A stretch of DNA of 64,000 nt from Ceriagrion tenellum (taxonomy: Eukaryota; Arthropoda; Insecta; Odonata; Coenagrionidae). Both the position numbers and the translations under genes were made by a program. The notes under the pieces are model-generated. The model had not been told where the DNA came from and ran no database searches. It saw only the letters and a program-made list of their open reading frames with translations. Positions 37,625 to 49,700 of the stretch are shown piece by piece (position 1 is the stretch's first letter; each line of letters opens with the position of its first letter). Where the stretch lies: the NCBI GenBank assembly GCA_963169105.1, contig OY720642.1, forward strand, positions 23,120,965 to 23,184,964. The letters run 5' to 3'.

Positions 37625-39900
37625 TATAGTGCGTAGATAGATCAAAAGAAACCACCTCTCTAGAGCAACGGCTCCCGACCTTTCTCGACTAGTTTAACCT
37701 TTGATCACCCCTCTTTCCCGCAAGTGTCGCGGGTTAGAAAGTTGGGACGCTGGCTAGTGACTCGGCATTTTCTAACCAGGGTTATGCGAAAGTAATGGAA
37801 ACAAGGCATAATACGTATGCTTATAACACTTCCGTCAGCTTTTCTCGCGCACCAATTAAGGTACGTGCACCCCAGGTTGATTTCTGATGGGTCGAAACTA
37901 GTAGTATGTACTTGAATACAATTCTGCCAAAAATAACTATGCCTATTGTTCTTTTTCATAATTGAGGCATGATACCCTATCACTACATCGTAAGACATTG
38001 ATCAAAGAATTACTCCGATCAACCCGCGCTTCGAAGACTTCGGGATAATTCCTTCAGGATGACGTTTTACTTATTTGTATAATTTATGCTCTAATTTTGT
38101 GGCTCGAGAAATTCATGCATTATACAATTAGGAAACGATGTTGGCAATCTGCGGAAATAGTGTCATTACCAGTTCCAAAGTTCTTTGCAAAAATTCGCAG
38201 TCAAAAATAAAATGCACGGATACCTATCGAGCGACTAGGACAACTACTAAATAATCATTCAGGCCAGGTAGACAATGCAAACACACGATTGTCTTTGGGT
38301 ATTCCCCAGAGCAATCGAGAGCTTTCGTTTTGAGGAATTTTCTTTCCGTGGCAAATGTGTATCTAGGAATGTTGAAGAAATGGAATACGAAGAGATTGAA
38401 ATTGGTGGTGATCGATAAATACAATGAAAACTATAAATGAATTCGTTAATGCACTAAGAGAGTAGGCGATACATTCATTCCCGTTATTGGGAAATTTTAA
38501 GCCAAAAAGAGGAGCGTCTGCTTCCAAGCAAACCAGATTATTCAATTACACAGACCTGACCCTATATTATCAAACAGCCCAAAAAGTAATACCAATACGT
38601 ACTGTGTGGTAATACCTGTACGATTTCCGGCCAATTTAAACCTAGGCACCGGTTGGCGACAAACACATGGCGATACTCGACTCTCCTGTGCGCCCAAATT
38701 GCACCCGATGTCGTGATTATGACCTATTTCTCCGTGGTATAAGGGAGTTCGAATTTCAGTCGAAGTTTCAAATGCAGAATTAGATTAGAAACAGCCTTAC
38801 TTACTAATAACAAAGCGTAATACGATGTATTTTTCGAGCGCTGCCCAGTATAAAGAAGTGGACATTTACATTAGCGGAAGCAGTCAGCAGTTTAATGATC
38901 GATATCGGCAATTCTTTGCTGATGTTGTCTAACATCAATAGTGTCAACACTTATGTATTTTGTATCAAAGCATCAGATTGAACTCGAGGTCGCTCATAAT
39001 GTGACATTGATTTTCGTCAATGACTCATATCAGGGATCAAACATCGCCTGTCAACTACTGCGCTGATTTTCAAGGGATAACATGGATCATAGATGCGTAT
39101 TATTAAACTAAACATACATAGTATCACTACGAGGCAAAGAGAGGCACAGACAGAAGTTTTCTTGCGCTGAAATGTCAGGAACTATCCCGTTAAGAGGAGG
39201 AATGGAGAAAGGGGGCATGGGGATTCTAGGGAATGAGAGGAGGGGATTGGGACGACAAGTTTGGAGAAAGGGTCCGAGTAGGCAGGGGGAGGGGAGGGGA
39301 AAAAATCGCTCCAATCGGTGGCAGATCCAAGAACGTGACCTTGGGCGGCAGTTTGTATGCAATCACCAGAAATTTACTTGTATTTTAAGCTCTTACTTGT
39401 GCACTTCAGAATCAAAAGTATATATCATCCCGGAGGCCCACTCAATAACCACCCATTTCATTAAACCGAAGGTAGGAAGAAGTTAAATAACATAGAGAAA
39501 AAATGCTCACCTCAGAAAACTTGATGTGGACTGACAGCTCAGAATACCGGTTTCATACGAGGGTCTGTCTTTACTTAGTGCAAGTGAAATAGCTTTTGGA
39601 GTGGGACTATGGGATCATGAATTCGGACCTCCCCACCAATGAGAAAATTTGAATTTACAATTCAAAATAAAGACCAAAGTGAAATAAGTCACCTTCTGAT
39701 TTTTTACATATAATAAAATAGTGGAATTCCACAGAGAAAATAAATCATTCGCCTCGACCAGGAAACAAACCCAGATCCATCACTGTTGCAAATTTGAGAG
39801 ATCCAGATTTGACTCCAGGTTGAAGTGAATGATTTTTCTCTGTGGTTTCGCACACATGTGCACTTTCAGGTGACTTTGTAAAGATAATGATGTGGCTAGT
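37625..39900. other. No recognisable gene
   Basis: Mixed AT-rich DNA with normal CpG content. Near its right end, 39728-39749 (CCACAGAGAAAATAAATCAT...) and 39828-39849 are imperfect inverted copies, forming a foldback of about 120 bp. Confidence 0.4.
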
Positions 39901-41023
39901 CCTGGCATTGTCAAAACAAGTACAAAGAATATGTTGAGTTAATAATTCATTTAAGGACAACTACTCTAAGTTAACATTGAATATACTTCCACCAAGAGAG
40001 CTAATTACATTATTGTATCATATCTGCAATTAGGAATGCCTAAACCTTTTCAAATTGGCTGTTTCAAGCAGTTTCACTCAGTAAATGCCTCAACACTCAC
40101 AATTTTACATCCAATTTTCAAATTTTCCACTGAGAAGATTAACAGGGTCCGAAGTGGAGTGAAAATTGATAATACTGATGAGGAGGCTGAAAACTGTAGG
40201 TCTGTTTTGGGGGCTACCAGCAGACACATCCATAGAATTTTGGAATAGTATATACAATGCAAACCAGGAAGGATCTCAATACTTTCTCAGAGTGACGTAG
40301 TATTTAGATTGTTCATATAATTATCTACACTTATGTGCTAAAAGATGTCATCTTCCCTTTGAGCATCTATTCACTGACTCCAAGCTTACTGCTTGAAACT
40401 TATTATAGGATGGATAAACCATGCTTCCAGAAATGACTCCGCAAATCTGGACCACTTTTTGTCCAGTTATTGGTATAAGTTCCACCTGATTAGAGCATGT
40501 TAGGTGCCTTCTATGCTCTCTGAGATCACTTCTGTTCATAAAGGCTAGAAGAACTAGGACTGTGTTTAATCTTTAAAATACCTATGTGACCAATGTATTC
40601 CTGAGAATATATCCTTTTTTTTGAAAGGAACATAGTGGGTCCATATGAAACTAATTGTCATCTATCTGACAAAGAAGCTAACTTTGAAAACTCTTCTTTT
40701 GTGATCTTTCGGTCTTGCTCCTAGGTGAATGACACTCTTAAGTCCTTGCTGAAAGTCATTGGGTCAAGGGTTTGAAGATATCTTTCTCTGATTTTCTTAC
40801 TTGTCAGGGCATGGGTGAGTAAATTCTGGTTTGACTACTTACTTGAAAAGCCTGATGATAATCAACAGGCTGATCAGGATCTAATGCACCCAATGTCCAT
40901 AAGACCACAGAGAGAAGTAAAATACCATAAGATCATTAGTAAGAGACCATAATGGCTCCCAATGAGACTTTGAACTAGATTAGTTGTCAGAGTTTGCAGA
41001 TGATTGGTTGATTTTCTTCCTAA

Positions 41024-41557
41024 CCCTTATGGAAATTTCAGATCAGGTCTGATCTGAAAATTCCAGATCAGGAAATGAGCTGATTAAAATCCTGATCTGG
41101 CAAACCAGATCAGGTTTGATCTGGAAAACCTAATTAGAAGATGAGCTGATGTATAGTAGTACTAACACATTAAAAGTTAAATTTAACAGTTTACATTTAC
41201 AGTTTACATAAAGGTGTCATTATAGGTCAGATTGGAACTTATTTCCTTTATTTATAAATTGATATGCTGAGTTGGATCAAACTGAAGTTGAGATTTATAT
41301 CAATTACCTGTCCTGATTCTCAGGACATATCTGATTGTTTAGTTCATGGACCGGTGACTGATCCTCATATCAGACCTGAAGTGGTTCAGATCAGACATGA
41401 TCTGGCTCAGATCAGACGCCTCATCTAGTCCAGATCAGTCCTGAAGTGGTTCAGATCGGACCTGATCTGGATCAGATCAGACCTCATCTGATCCACATCA
41501 GACCTGATGTGGTTCATATCAGGTCAGATCAGACCTGATCTGAAATTTCCATAAGGG
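41024..41557. mobile_element. MITE with long inverted ends and GATCAG repeats
   Basis: A 534-bp foldback. The left begins CCCTTATGGAAATTTCAGAT and continues CAGGTCTGATCTGA; the right end is its perfect reverse complement over at least 34 bp. Internally it is filled with permutations of CAGATCAGACCTGATCTG, themselves palindromic. No coding capacity. The flanks (CTAA left, AATG right) do not give a clear target duplication, so the superfamily is undetermined; the CCCTTATG start resembles the 19.3 kb element. Confidence 0.75.
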
Positions 41558-41829
41558 AATGGCTGTTTCTTAATCTGCTGCATAATATTAACATCATGCT
41601 TTGCATGATCACTGCATGACTCTTGTGTCACATATTGTATGTACTTGTATTTACACAATGCAATATACATTTAAACAAATAACGTGTATCATTGGTGGCA
41701 TACCTAGAGTGTAGTGCAGATTGGCAAAAATTTCTGATACATACATTATACTGTTTGTTGGATTGGATTTTGGGGAGGCGACCAACATCTTAGGTCATTT
41801 GCGCCATAGGGGATAGGTATGGGAGAAAG

Positions 41830-42060
41830 GGTGGATAGAAACCCGGCATCGGCATTAGCCTGCTCTTAATGAAAAGTGCCATGGGGACCACAATTTGATG
41901 TCTCATCCAACAGATGGAGTACTGTACTTGGAAGTGACCTCCACAAGACACTCAAGTACGGATCAGATTTCCTCTGAAAAACATCCTCCTCTGTAGGGAT
42001 TTGAACCCATGCCGCCCGTATGGTTAGCCACTCTAGCCACCACACCAATCCGATCCCCCC
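41830..42060 (-). mobile_element. tRNA-derived SINE, copy 2
   Basis: Closely similar along its length to copy 1 (20150-20376) in the same orientation. The minus-strand head has a box A-like TGGTGTGGTGGCTAGAG and a box B-like GGTTCAAATCC. An extra upstream segment (41761-41830) may be flanking DNA or a longer 3' body. Confidence 0.8.
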
Positions 42061-42109
42061 TACATTGATAAAAGATTGTAGGCATTCCCGGCGAATAATA
42101 TTAGTAAAA

Positions 42110-42220
42110 TCTTCTCGGGTTTGGCACCGGGTAAGGCTACAAGGCCAACGTTTCAATGAGAAACTCTCTCATCGAAACGTTGGCCTTTAATAGCCTTACT
42201 CAGTGCCAAACCCGAGAAGA
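42110..42220. repeat. Foldback of paired PLE-like ends
   Basis: A 111-bp near-perfect palindrome with arms starting TCTTCTCGGGTTTGGCAC. Both arms contain CGTTTC.ATGAGA or its complement, i.e. ATCGAAACGTTGGCC reading inward. A GAAAC tail is also seen in the PLE ends of this window, so this may be another solo inverted pseudo-LTR unit. The CUGANGA strand is not preserved. Confidence 0.55.
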
Positions 42221-42899
42221 CCCCCCAATATTGTTTGTGATAACCCCCGCCCATGCACCCTAGAGGTGGATTGCAGGTGTAGATGAAACTAGGTAGATGA
42301 AAGGAAAATACCTACCTTAACTGAAGTTTGTTTGGCACTTATCCATTATATATTCTTAACTAAAATTCTGTCACTCTGCAGCTAATTTAGCATCTGATTT
42401 TATAAACTGCTATTGCTTGACACAGATCTAAAAAGTTTTTAGTGATGAGGACAGTGGCATTTGAATGTTTATAATGATATGATGAGTTTTTCATTGACAA
42501 TTTTATTGATGTAATGATTTATTCATTGATATTGATTAAAATGATGGAAAATATGGACCTGTTCCACATTTAGAAATGTAGTTTCAATTTGCCATTCCAT
42601 CAATGTCCAGAGAGACAAAAGAAAGATCTCCAACAGGTTGAATGCTGGGCAAAATCATGAAAGGAAATAAGCAGCTAGTTTTTACTTTATTAAATTTGGC
42701 TGAGAGAAGGGAAAACCACTAGAGTGGGGTTCAACATCACACATATTTGACAAAGGCTAAGAATCAACCCCATAAAACATGTCCTACAGAAGAATGTGTT
42801 GGAGTTTAGGGGAGGTGGCTGATTACTGGAGTAATTTGTATCATTCAGGATAGGTAGGCATGTCAGTTAGGTGAGTATTAGGGGAATGAAGGAAGGAAG

Positions 42900-43092
42900 A
42901 GAGACCTGGTGTTGGCATCCTACTCTCAACTTAAAGATTGGGCACGGGCACAAATAAGGGAGTACAATGCATTGAAGTGCTCTCCACAAAGAGATTATAA
43001 GTCTTCTGAAAAATGTCAGCAACTGTCAGGATTTGAACATAAATTCCCAGAAGGACAAGCCAGTGCTCTAACCAACAAACCAACCTGATCCC
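42900..43092 (-). mobile_element. tRNA-derived SINE, copy 3 (old)
   Basis: A diverged member of the same SINE family: GTGTTGGCATCCTACTCTCAAC aligns with GCGTCGGCATTAGCCTGCTC of copy 1, and the tRNA-like end (AGGATTTGAACAT..., ending ACCAACCTGATCCC) is recognisable but altered. Confidence 0.6.
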
Positions 43093-44789
43093 TGAAGAAT
43101 TTATCATTGGTGTTCATTAAAATCAGCCATTGAGTTCAATGATTATTTAAGTGTAGCTTTTACATCACCATACAGGGTACTTACAAACAATAACTCTGGT
43201 TTTGATGCATAAGCAGCACCATCTGGTGATGATGATCCAAAACTTGGGTGACTCAAGACTATTCAAGATACAGACTATGATGATGCTCATGCATAGAAAC
43301 TCATGGCATGGTTCTTAAGTACTTAGTATGGTGTTGCAAAAGTTATAATCAAATATTCATGTTATGGAATGAACAAAGTCATTATAGAATGTGCCTTATT
43401 TACTGAGTTCTACACTGAAATAAATGATATGTTGTGATATCAAAAAGATAAAATACTGGTTCAGTTATCTCATGCACAATGCACAAGAGGGAGCATGCGT
43501 TTAAGTAAATGAGTTTTTAACGCCACAGAAGTTTGGGCTAATGGGAGGGGAAGGAAGAGAAAGGTGCCAAAATTCTCATTATGCAATACTTGGATGGTTC
43601 CAGAGGTGAAGAGATTTTCATGGGTGGAAGCAAATTCATTCCATCAGAAGGAACCAGTTCACCTAAGGCATTCTGGGGGCCAAGAAGTTATCCTCCTGGA
43701 AATGTCAACATCTGGGTCAGAAACTGGGAATTCAAAAGTAGGAATGAGTGGACAGATGAAGGTGGAATAGCAGAAGGAAACAGTTGAATTTAACTCTCTC
43801 AGGGATAAGACCCTAAGTCTTAAGACTTGCTCCTTCTAGGCTGCTCTCTGTTCATTCAACCTGTCAAGGTTGAGAAGCTTCCTCTTCAGAACTTCCATGA
43901 TGCCTGATAATTTTAACTGAGGCCATTGTAAATACATAAACTGAAAAATGGTCATGACACGCACACACACACAGACTAAAATATCCTCATCACCCCCTGA
44001 TAAGACTATTCCTTTCATTGGGAGTGAAAAATTTTTGCAGGAATTTTAGCCTCCTTTCTTTACGGTGGAGAAAATGGTGTTACCTCCAGAGTTTTCATGA
44101 GTGTGATATGGTGCCAATTTACATTATAAAGCCAAATCAAATTATACTCCAACACACATGACATGCTAAACTTTCTAGGTCCATAGTGCTTCATCATGCT
44201 GAAGATTTTTATTTGACAGTCCCACAACTTTTCCTCATTGTAGTCATATACAGGAAGGAAACTACAGCATCCAACTAGATGGTAGGAAAGTTAGGATAGG
44301 GTTAAGAACACCAGTTTCTTGGCTCTTTAGCCATGCATCATTCAGATATTCACGGCAGGAAGTACATATGTTATCCCATGGGTTCCTTGATACCAGAAGG
44401 ATAAAAATCACACAATTTACAAGTAATTTGAGGTCACCATCTGATTTGAACCCTTCCTTTCAGTACCACCTGAGCACTCAACCTATACATAATCAAATCG
44501 TGCCAAATTGCCATATTTTTAAAACATAACTTACAGCAACACATATTAACTACAACCCTTAAGTAATTTTTTGGCTCTATGTGCCCACCATACAATTAGT
44601 TGTAGAACCTGCTTAATTTTGGTGGCTGGCTAGAAGTGCATAGCAGAACACGATTATGATTTTCATCATAGTTTATATTCTCCAATGTTTGTAATCACAT
44701 CTAGGTTTAACCTAAAAATTACAAGGATGGTTCAATGAAGGAAGGAAGAGCAAGAGATGGAATCTACTTCAATATTCCCAGCTGACTTT

Positions 44790-45480
44790 GCCCTTCTGAC
44801 CTGTGATTATGCTGTTAAAGAGGCTGCACTGCACAACAGACCAACCCATATATGCACCAATAGCTAAGCAGCTCTAAGGGTTCTGATATCACCATGGTGT
44901 AAGTCACAGCTGCTGTATGAGAATCGAGCAGTACTCAACATGATAGGCAGATGTGACAAAGTTAAACTTTCCTGGTACCATATCATGTGGGCATAACTGA
45001 AAATAAGAAGGCAGATGAACTCAGGAAAGAGGGCTCTATTGGCAATTTGATTGTCCCTGAAGCAATCATACCCATCGTGCCATCAGTAGGGATGACTAAG
45101 ATCAGAATGTGGGGCTCAATATTATTAGATCTGATGGAATGTACTGAAGCTAAGGCAAGCCAAACTTCATATAAGGGGACCAAGGCCTAGTCTCACAGAG
45201 AGGCTTCTCTTATCAAACAGGAGACAAACTAGAATGATATCTGGACTCCTCACATGGACACTATCAATTGATGAGACATCTTTGTCTCCTGAAGAGCACA
45301 TATTCACCTGATATGAGGAAGTAGATGAAACCACATCCCACTTGCTCTGTGAATGTGTAGCCACAATCAGGACTCAGAACAAGTACCTCGGGTCACCATT
45401 CTTGGAGCCTAATGAACTTAGGAAAATTACCATAGAGGACCTGTTTGCCATTAGCAAAGCAGTGAGACTCTATGGTTAAC
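44790..45480 (+). pseudogene. LINE RNase H and C-terminal remnant
   Basis: Plus-strand pieces match the RNase H domain of I/Jockey-type non-LTR retrotransposons: PTHICTNS with AALRVLISP (the DSQAAL region), then LVPYHVGITENKKADELRK (family: WVPGHSGI.GNE.AD.LAR). The typical C-terminal end follows: RRQTRMISGLLT, then TTSHLLCECVA and KYLGSPFLEPNELRKI. Frameshifts and stops are frequent. The RT itself is not present. Confidence 0.75.
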
Positions 45481-46074
45481 TGCCTGTAGTGTGGCTGGTA
45501 CAATGGGCCAACTGGTGTAAGTGCCTAAGGGATCCCTTAGTCATAACTCCATCAGAATCACAATCTAATGTAATCTACAAAACTGAACAATAATCAGGAA
45601 TGAAGCAGAGAAATACAAACTAATTAATGTTCCAAAACAATGATCAACAGGGATGATTTCTTTAAATTATGTTGGTATATATTCTAGCAGTTTTCCATGA
45701 ATATGATGAGTTTAAAAAGCAAGTTGATTCATTCTCCAAGTATCTCCAAGTAAATGGAGGGCAAAGAAATACAAGTAGAGTGAGATGACACATCAGTTCA
45801 TGAGGAGGAAACGTCAATGAAGAATATTATCAGAGATGAAAGTTGATAGTTAAAGAAAAAATAATAAATAATGATTACATTCAAAGTTAAGAGCATTTTT
45901 TGTAAATCAGGTAATCATACATGTCTGTATAAAAAATAAATACAAAATGTTCAAGGCTGGGAAAAAGATTGAATTTTCCCACAGGCTTGCATGGCAAATT
46001 TTCCTTCTCTGAAAATGAATAATATAAATAGTGGTGAAAAAATATTGCCAGGAAAATATAACTGCACTAGTCTT

Positions 46075-46705
46075 TCATTCATCAGCATCCTCCACCACTG
46101 TGAAGTTCGATTTTATAATCCTAGTCTCTTCACTATCTTCATCATAATCATCCCTGATTTCATGGGCTCGAGGCTTTGATCTGGAATGAGAGTATTTGGG
46201 ATAAAAATGTCGCACCTCATCAGTTCGTCTACTGTAAGCTCTGTTCCCCCGATTAGACCTTCTTCCAGTCCTATTTTCCTCCCCTACTGATTTAATGGGG
46301 GTCTGGAGCTTATTGTCCTCATTCACTGTGAGACCATCATGGTCTTGACCACTAGAACCTATTAAATCCAAAATCTTCTGAATCGTTGCATCTGCTTCAT
46401 CACCGCCATTTTGCGGCTTACTGAGATCACCAGAGGGCATGGAATCTAATGGTGTAACACCATGAGATTCGTGGTGTTCATGGTGTGGTGCTGTGAGATT
46501 GCCTGCTTCTTGCGGTTTTTCACTGTGTAGGTATGCCACTTGATTTATGGAGTTGTGATGATTATCATGAGGGTGGTGCCCATTTCCAATGGTAGCATTG
46601 TCTAAGTGTGATGCAGATGCAATTGATGAAGTGCCAGGGGGAGGGGGATAATGCTCCTGGCTACATGGACGCCACTGATCTCTGTCAGCACTACCAACAT
46701 AACAC
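46075..46705 (-). CDS. PAN gene terminal exon
   Basis: Acceptor TTATTCCAG|G at 46706; stop TGA at 46075-46077. It begins CYVGSADRDQWRPCSQEHY, closing the Cys-rich module, then becomes low-complexity and hydrophilic with His-rich (HHPHDNHHN), acidic and Arg/Ser-rich stretches, ending FTVVEDADE. The only N-glycosylation-type sites noted are NATI, NLTA and NFTV, compatible with secretion. No membrane segment or GPI signal is visible at the C-terminus. Confidence 0.85.
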
Positions 46706-49700
46706 CTGGAATAAAAAATATTTGACTACATGTTAATATAACAAGCATTTGAAAATATGTGTACAATGGATATAAAATTATATATACTATAATTAAGAAT
46801 AAACCTTGTCATAAAAATAGTCACTTCACTTTGAAAAACATAGCGGTTGTAAGATGAAAGGAACATTTTTTCAGCCACAGATGGGGTCCCAAAGATTTAT
46901 GGTGAACTTTAGAACTAATAAAATGTAAATTTTAGAAAAAATCTGGACTTCTGGACCAGCCATGGTAATTTGAGTGCTACCCTTTAAAGGATAACAAAGC
47001 ATTTTAACAGAATGATCACATTGAACAGCCATTATGTGAATAGGTGTTACAGCACTTCGTTAAAATTGGTCAAACCATGTGGAAGGACTGAGCATGCATC
47101 ACAATTGTAAGGAAACATACATGCTAGGAATAAATGGCAAATTTTGCCAGTGATTATGTAAAAATAAAATTTTAACTCTTCACTTTGATGCTAAATGATA
47201 AAAGGATAACTTCCTCATGAAAAAAGATGAGGTAATGCTAACGGATGGGTGAGCAGCACCATACTCATGCAACGCTTACATTTAAATTGCCACAAAAAAC
47301 AGGCATCTTATTTATAATTTATCATTCCTTAAACAGTTACATGTACTTGGTATGGCACGGGATAAGACAAAAAAAGCTATTTCCATTAGTTAGTAAATCA
47401 TGAGTAGAATGTTATGCATTATCAAATGTATTCACAACTTAAATGAAATAATAAAGACTAAATTATGAAATTATGGAACACTTAGTTAGGTTTCGTAAAA
47501 AATGTACTGTTTCAGAAGCAGTCGCAACATATAATGCAAGATAAGATATTAATTACCAATGGTAACATTTAAGTTTGTTTTACATGCTAAATTCATTTAA
47601 ACTAAATGACTCCTGGGATTATTGATTACTCCAATACATATTTAACACACAATCACAAAAGATAATATTCCAAACACTGTCCACTTCTAATAATCATAAT
47701 ATGTATAACACACACACACACACACACCAATTTGAAATACACAAATTAACGAGGAGAAGTAAGACATCTACAAAATCTACACTTTATTATTAATTAATAG
47801 GTAATTGATGCAGTTAACTTCAAAATTTGCATATTCATCTTTGGGTGATGAAGTCCACTCATACATTGTACAATTAATATCTGAAATGACTTCCAACTTT
47901 TTCTCTGGCAACTTTATCGTTCTATCAAATTCATTTCATATCCCCTCATGATGGGGATGGTTTCCTAATGAGTTAGTTACCTATATGTACCTGTGATTAG
48001 ATAGTCTTTAAAATGTTTTGGTGAACTAGGTAGGATTTGCAATATTTTCAGTTATTTCCTATGCATGGGCCACACGGAGCAAACTTCCTTCCTCTGTAAA
48101 TTTTACAGCTGCAGCTTCACCTACTGAGGACTCTACATGAAACTCAACAAAAAGGGAAATGAATTGGCTTATCTTATAAATGTGCTTTGGAGAAGATTAG
48201 CAATTAAATTCATTCCATCACATTTGGTGAAATTTGAGGCTGAGCTTCATGAAGTGATTCTGTAAAAAGAAGGAAATCTTCACACACGAATTATTTTCTG
48301 CAATGAGTAAATTCCACAAGTGTAAAAAGCACATGAATTGGTGAAAATATTTAAAATAATGGAATTTGCATATGTTTTGGAATAAAGGAATAAACAAAGT
48401 ACATTACCTCAGGATACTCTGCCATAAAAATGGTAGGATATACCATAGATTGGTTATGTTATTTCTTATTTCCATTTGGGAAGTTTTGGGGCATGTAGGA
48501 ATGTATGGGGGTTCCCAAAGTCAAAATCCTAGCATAAAACAGAACTGAGATAAATGGGTATTTTTACCTTTTCTTGACGTCCTCAAGACAGTTGTAGCCT
48601 TGGCCAATGCACAAAATGTCAAGTTCGAATACTAATGTACTTACAAATTGGTATACCATGCTTGGTAAATTATACTCTTAACATCTGATCATGACAACTC
48701 ATCTCATTTAACAGAACCAAATGCATTCATAATACGTTCACTGAAGTCATATTTGTATCAGCAGCCATTCTCAAAAGAAATTCCAGCTGAAATTAGCTGT
48801 GCCCTGTTTTGAATTGGCAGGGAGCAATCACAGATATCACTCAACTTAGTTCACCACTAAAACTGATAATGACCATCCTTGAATTTAAGAATACAGCACA
48901 GAGGCTTTCCCCATCAATCACTGGCATGTATGCCTACTATAACTACTAAAATGTCTGTAATCACTTAATCCCAATATTTGATGCTTGAATGCTCACCATG
49001 GAAGATGATATCCTTCCGAGTACCCACACTGATGCCCAGGGCGGCAGCAGTAATCCCAGTCTTGCCCTGACCCAGAATTCATCTCTTTCTCCAGACCAAA
49101 GGATGAAACAGGGCAACCCCAGAAGCCACCATCAGGATGGCGCGTACATGAGGAACCTGGGGCACACGGGCGACCCCCAACTGTGGTATCCTGCTGGCCT
49201 TTGTGACCGCCATGTTGGTTGTCAGAATCACTCCAGCCAGACCCAGTTCCAATAGCTACATTCAGAATGGAAAAAAGAGGGCGCTGTCTTAAGTCCACAT
49301 AAGATCATTCAGGACAAGGTGAGAAATTATAAGGGCTACAAGCATGTTTTTAAAATATATGTTTTTCATTTTTAATGGTTTAGTAACAAAGTGTAGTAAG
49401 TAAGTTTAGATGCTCAAGTAACCAGTAAAATAAACTCTTGAGCTTGAAACTCTAGATAAATATTTCTATAAAACCAGGATGAAAAAATCCGAATTACAAC
49501 TGTTAATTTTATATAACTCTGCCATCGTATAATCAAAATTTCCAGTAGAGGCAGACTTTAAAAACTTTCTATGCAATAGAGCCAGTTAAATTAGAATGAT
49601 ATATTATTACTTGTTCAAATTCTGTTTTTCAATTATATTTATGATAGCTTTTAAATCAGACCGTAACATATTATATCAAGGGTTTTGTCAATAACTTAAC

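Larger units (their letters stand above)
39900..46074 (-). other. CpG-depleted region downstream of PAN gene
   Basis: From about 39.9 kb to the first exon at 46.07 kb the sequence is conspicuously short of CpG and rich in TG/CA. For example 40021-41000 shows only about four CpGs, whereas DNA on either side of the block has many. It holds SINEs, a GATCAG-rich MITE, a foldback and a LINE fragment but no supportable coding exon. It may be a long 3' untranslated region or read-through part of the PAN gene, or an unseen gene. Confidence 0.45.

Noticed and set aside
48989..49298. Plus-strand protein over the Cys-rich exon
   Set aside because: Shadow of the minus-strand exon, whose Cys pattern and splice phases are coherent.
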